A stretch of 64,000 nt of DNA from Henriciella sp. (GTDB lineage Bacteria; Pseudomonadota; Alphaproteobacteria; Caulobacterales; Hyphomonadaceae). The stretch's first letter is position 1, and the number at the start of each line of letters is the position of its first letter. A program made the position numbers and the translations under genes. Positions 61,594-64,000 of the stretch are shown here, in pieces. The stretch lies in NCBI RefSeq assembly GCF_029937755.1, contig NZ_JAPYPG010000001.1, positions 744,001 through 808,000 on the forward strand, in the 5' to 3' direction. Under the pieces are notes generated by a model, which made no database searches, was not told the origin of the DNA, and saw only the letters and a list, made by a program, of their open reading frames with translations.

Positions 61594-62330
61594 GCCCGTG
61601 ACTGAAGCAAGGCCTGGCCAATTATGGCCTTGATGGTTTTCGGTGTGAACGGCTTTTCCACGAGAAAGGTCGGCTCTCCTGTTTCGCCGCGCAACAAGGC
61701 GTGTGGGAAGGCGGTGATGAAGACAACCGGAATCCCGTAAAGTGAGGCGATTTCAGTTGCCACATCGGCGCCCGAAGCCTCATCGTTCAGGATGACATCA
61801 GAGAGGACCAGGCCTGGCCGCAGGTCCTGGCAAGCTGTCATGGCGGCTCTGGCTTCTGATGCGGTTCCGATCACGGTGTGACCCATGCCGTGGATAATAC
61901 TGGCAATATGGGCAGCGATAAGTGCCTCGTCCTCTATCATGTAGACATCTGTAGGGAGGGCGGAGGCTTCTTTTTGTCGGGCAGCGAGGAGTAGATCGAG
62001 GACCTCAATCTCCGGCTTTCCCATGATCGTGGCGACTTCTGCAACCGAAAAGTTTTCCAGCTCCGTTAGCAGGAGGGCTCTGCGCTCGGAACTGGCGAGC
62101 GACCGGGTGGCATTAGCACCTGCATCCGGAAATCTTGTTACCAAATGTGCATCAAGCACGCCATATAGATGGCATCGCAGGCCCGGTTCGTGCGGATCCG
62201 GATCGGATTCCGAAATCTTTTCAAGCATGACCGCGACCAGCTCATCGGCTGAGGCCCTGTTACCCGTGGCGGCCCGCGCATACCGCCTCAGGAAGGGTAT
62301 TGTCGCCTCGATCTGGTCCATTCTGGTCAC
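61578..62330 (-). CDS. phyR: PhyR-type general stress response regulator (sigma-like + receiver)
   Basis: N-term IPFLRRYARAATGNRASADELV sigma-like region; receiver MIEDEALIAAHIASI..LVLSDVILNDEASG; FATGUY-type ITAFPHALLRGETGEPTFLVEKPF. Confidence 0.88.
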   Translation of the reverse strand: MTRMDQIEATIPFLRRYARAATGNRASADELVAVMLEKISESDPDPHEPGLRCHLYGVLDAHLVTRFPDAGANATRSLASSERRALLLTELENFSVAEVATIMGKPEIEVLDLLLAARQKEASALPTDVYMIEDEALIAAHIASIIHGMGHTVIGTASEARAAMTACQDLRPGLVLSDVILNDEASGADVATEIASLYGIPVVFITAFPHALLRGETGEPTFLVEKPFTPKTIKAIIGQALLQSRAQPTG

Positions 62331-62502
62331 AACTTTTGTCTGTCTTCCGCTTTGCGGAATGCTCGCAGCTTTATGCGGCGAGGTATAGGAACCATTGCCT
62401 CCGCTGTCGTCGCGCGAGCAGCAGTTTGGCTGAAGGAATGGAAGGCAGCTTGGAGCAGCTACCGCAGCACCTGCCAGGCGCTACGGTGGCAAGATTGCCT
62501 GA

Positions 62503-63507
62503 TCAGGCCAGAATGGCAGCCTTTTTCGCGAGCTCTGCATAAGGCGTCTCGGGTCGGGGCCCATAGTGAGAAATCACCTCGGCTGCAGCGATATGCCCAA
62601 GCTTGGCGCAAATCTGTAATGGAAGGCCCTTCGAGACCCCGAACAGGAAACCGGCTGCATACTGGTCGCCGGCGCCTGTCGTATCGATCACGTCTTTCAC
62701 TGGCTCGGCAGCAACATGGATCGGCTCTCCGTCTCCAATGACGACAGAGCCCTTCTCCGATCGGGTAACCGCAGCAAGGGCTGTGTCCTCGCGAAGTTTT
62801 TCGACTGCGGCATCGAAGTCATCCGTTTCGTAGAGGGACAGCAGTTCATCCTCATTGGCGAACAGGATGTCGACATGGTTTCGGATAAGATGGAGGAAGC
62901 TCTCGCGGTGACGTTCCACACAGAAGCTGTCCGATAGCGTAAGTGACACCTGGCGGCCTGCAGCCTTCGCGATTTCGGACGCATGCACGAAGGCGGCTTT
63001 CGCGGCTTCCTGATCGAAGAGATAGCCTTCCAGATAGAGAATGGCCGCTTTCGAGACCATGTCTTCCTGGACGTCTTCAGGCGAGAAGAGCACTGACGCC
63101 CCGAGAAAGGTGTTCATGCTGCGTGCCCCGTCAGGGGTTACGAAGATGATCGAGCGCGCCGTAGCCGGACCTTCAGCAAGCGGCGGCGTGGTGAAGGGAA
63201 TGCCGCTGTCATTCATGTCCTTGCGGAAGACATCGCCCAGCGCATCTTTCGAGACCTTCCCGATATAGCCGGCTCGGGCACCAAAGCTGGCGAGCCCGGC
63301 AATCGTATTGGCTCCCGAACCACCTGATAGCTGGCGAGCATCCGGAGCGGCTTTGGTCAGCGTATCGGCGCGCGGTTCATCGATCAGGGTCATGCCGTTC
63401 TTGCGAATTTCGTACTCCTCCAGAAAGGAGTCCTCGACCGGGGCAATCATGTCCACAATTGCGTTTCCAAGACCAACGACGTCGAACTCGATATCTGCCA
63501 CGCGCAC
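62503..63507 (-). CDS. Adenosine kinase / PfkB-family sugar kinase
   Basis: DVVGLGNAIVDMIAPVEDSFL; LSGGSGANTIAGLASFG; DTTGAGDQYAAGFLFG. Confidence 0.93.
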   Translation of the reverse strand: MRVADIEFDVVGLGNAIVDMIAPVEDSFLEEYEIRKNGMTLIDEPRADTLTKAAPDARQLSGGSGANTIAGLASFGARAGYIGKVSKDALGDVFRKDMNDSGIPFTTPPLAEGPATARSIIFVTPDGARSMNTFLGASVLFSPEDVQEDMVSKAAILYLEGYLFDQEAAKAAFVHASEIAKAAGRQVSLTLSDSFCVERHRESFLHLIRNHVDILFANEDELLSLYETDDFDAAVEKLREDTALAAVTRSEKGSVVIGDGEPIHVAAEPVKDVIDTTGAGDQYAAGFLFGVSKGLPLQICAKLGHIAAAEVISHYGPRPETPYAELAKKAAILA

Positions 63508-63620
63508 CTCTCTTTATTGACGGGAACAGCGCTTGGCTTCGCAAACCTTGAGCGCCGAAGCAAGCTAGTACCGGAATATTACTTCGCTTGTCCGCAGTCG
63601 CCTGCCCTAAAAGGCTGGCT

Positions 63621-64000
63621 CTAGATCGTAACGCCGGCCTTCTGTGCATCGGCCAGGAAGGCGGCAAGCCCCTTATCGGTCAGTGGATGATTGATCAGAC
63701 TGCGCAGGACGGCCGGTGGAACGGTGGCAACATCAGCGCCCGCTAGCGCAGACTCCTTCACATGGTTCGGTCCACGGATAGAGGCGGCCAGAATCTGGGT
63801 CTCGAACATATAGTTATCGTAGATCGTGCGGATGTCCTCGATAAGTTCCATACCATCAATGTTGAGGTCATCGAGCCGCCCGATGAAGGGCGATATATAG
63901 GTTGCGCCTGCCTTGGCGGCGAGAAGGGCCTGGTTTGCGGAAAAGCACAGGGTGACATTCACCGCGGTACCTTCATTGGCAAGTGTACGGCAGGCCTTCA
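63621..64000 (-). CDS. Transaldolase / fructose-6-phosphate aldolase family (5' end beyond window)
   Basis: ...[43 protein letters not shown]; frame open to window end. Confidence 0.92.
   Translation of the reverse strand, partial: KACRTLANEGTAVNVTLCFSANQALLAAKAGATYISPFIGRLDDLNIDGMELIEDIRTIYDNYMFETQILAASIRGPNHVKESALAGADVATVPPAVLRSLINHPLTDKGLAAFLADAQKAGVTI

Noticed and set aside
62300-62741. Plus-strand ORFs upstream of phyR as a possible NepR
   Set aside because: No NepR-like motif; the reading frames run antisense into the kinase gene

Overview
The window is a gene-dense, high-GC stretch of an alphaproteobacterial chromosome. Gene content and order look Caulobacterales/Hyphomonadaceae-like; this assignment is inference from gene content only. 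I see about 69 protein-coding genes and no rRNA, confident tRNA, CRISPR array, prophage or IS element. The central part (about 33.9-50.8 kb) looks like the chromosome origin/centromere region: lptE-holA, parB-parA-rsmG-mnmG-mnmE-rho-hemJ-hemE, a roughly 355-bp intergenic region, then ppsR-maf-aroE-coaE-dnaQ. Transcription on both sides runs away from that intergenic region. It carries two CtrA-like TTAA-N7-TTAA motifs, several DnaA-box-like 9-mers and five GANTC sites, so it is a strong oriC candidate. Six perfect or near-perfect parS sites (TGTTTCACGTGAAACA) lie inside flanking genes. Other loci include ftsY/mtaB/dapF, lysA/argH, cobST with rpmB, leuS, the his genes split by an M20 amidohydrolase, hslVU, an HxlR locus with two copies of an inverted-repeat operator, a PhyR-type general stress regulator, and an iron-linked piuC/lipoprotein pair with a Fur-box-like site. 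I found no clearly new multi-gene system. The best follow-ups are the oriC/parS architecture, the Fur-linked Glu/Gly-rich lipoprotein, the HxlR operator pair and the CtrA-like site at 29.6 kb.
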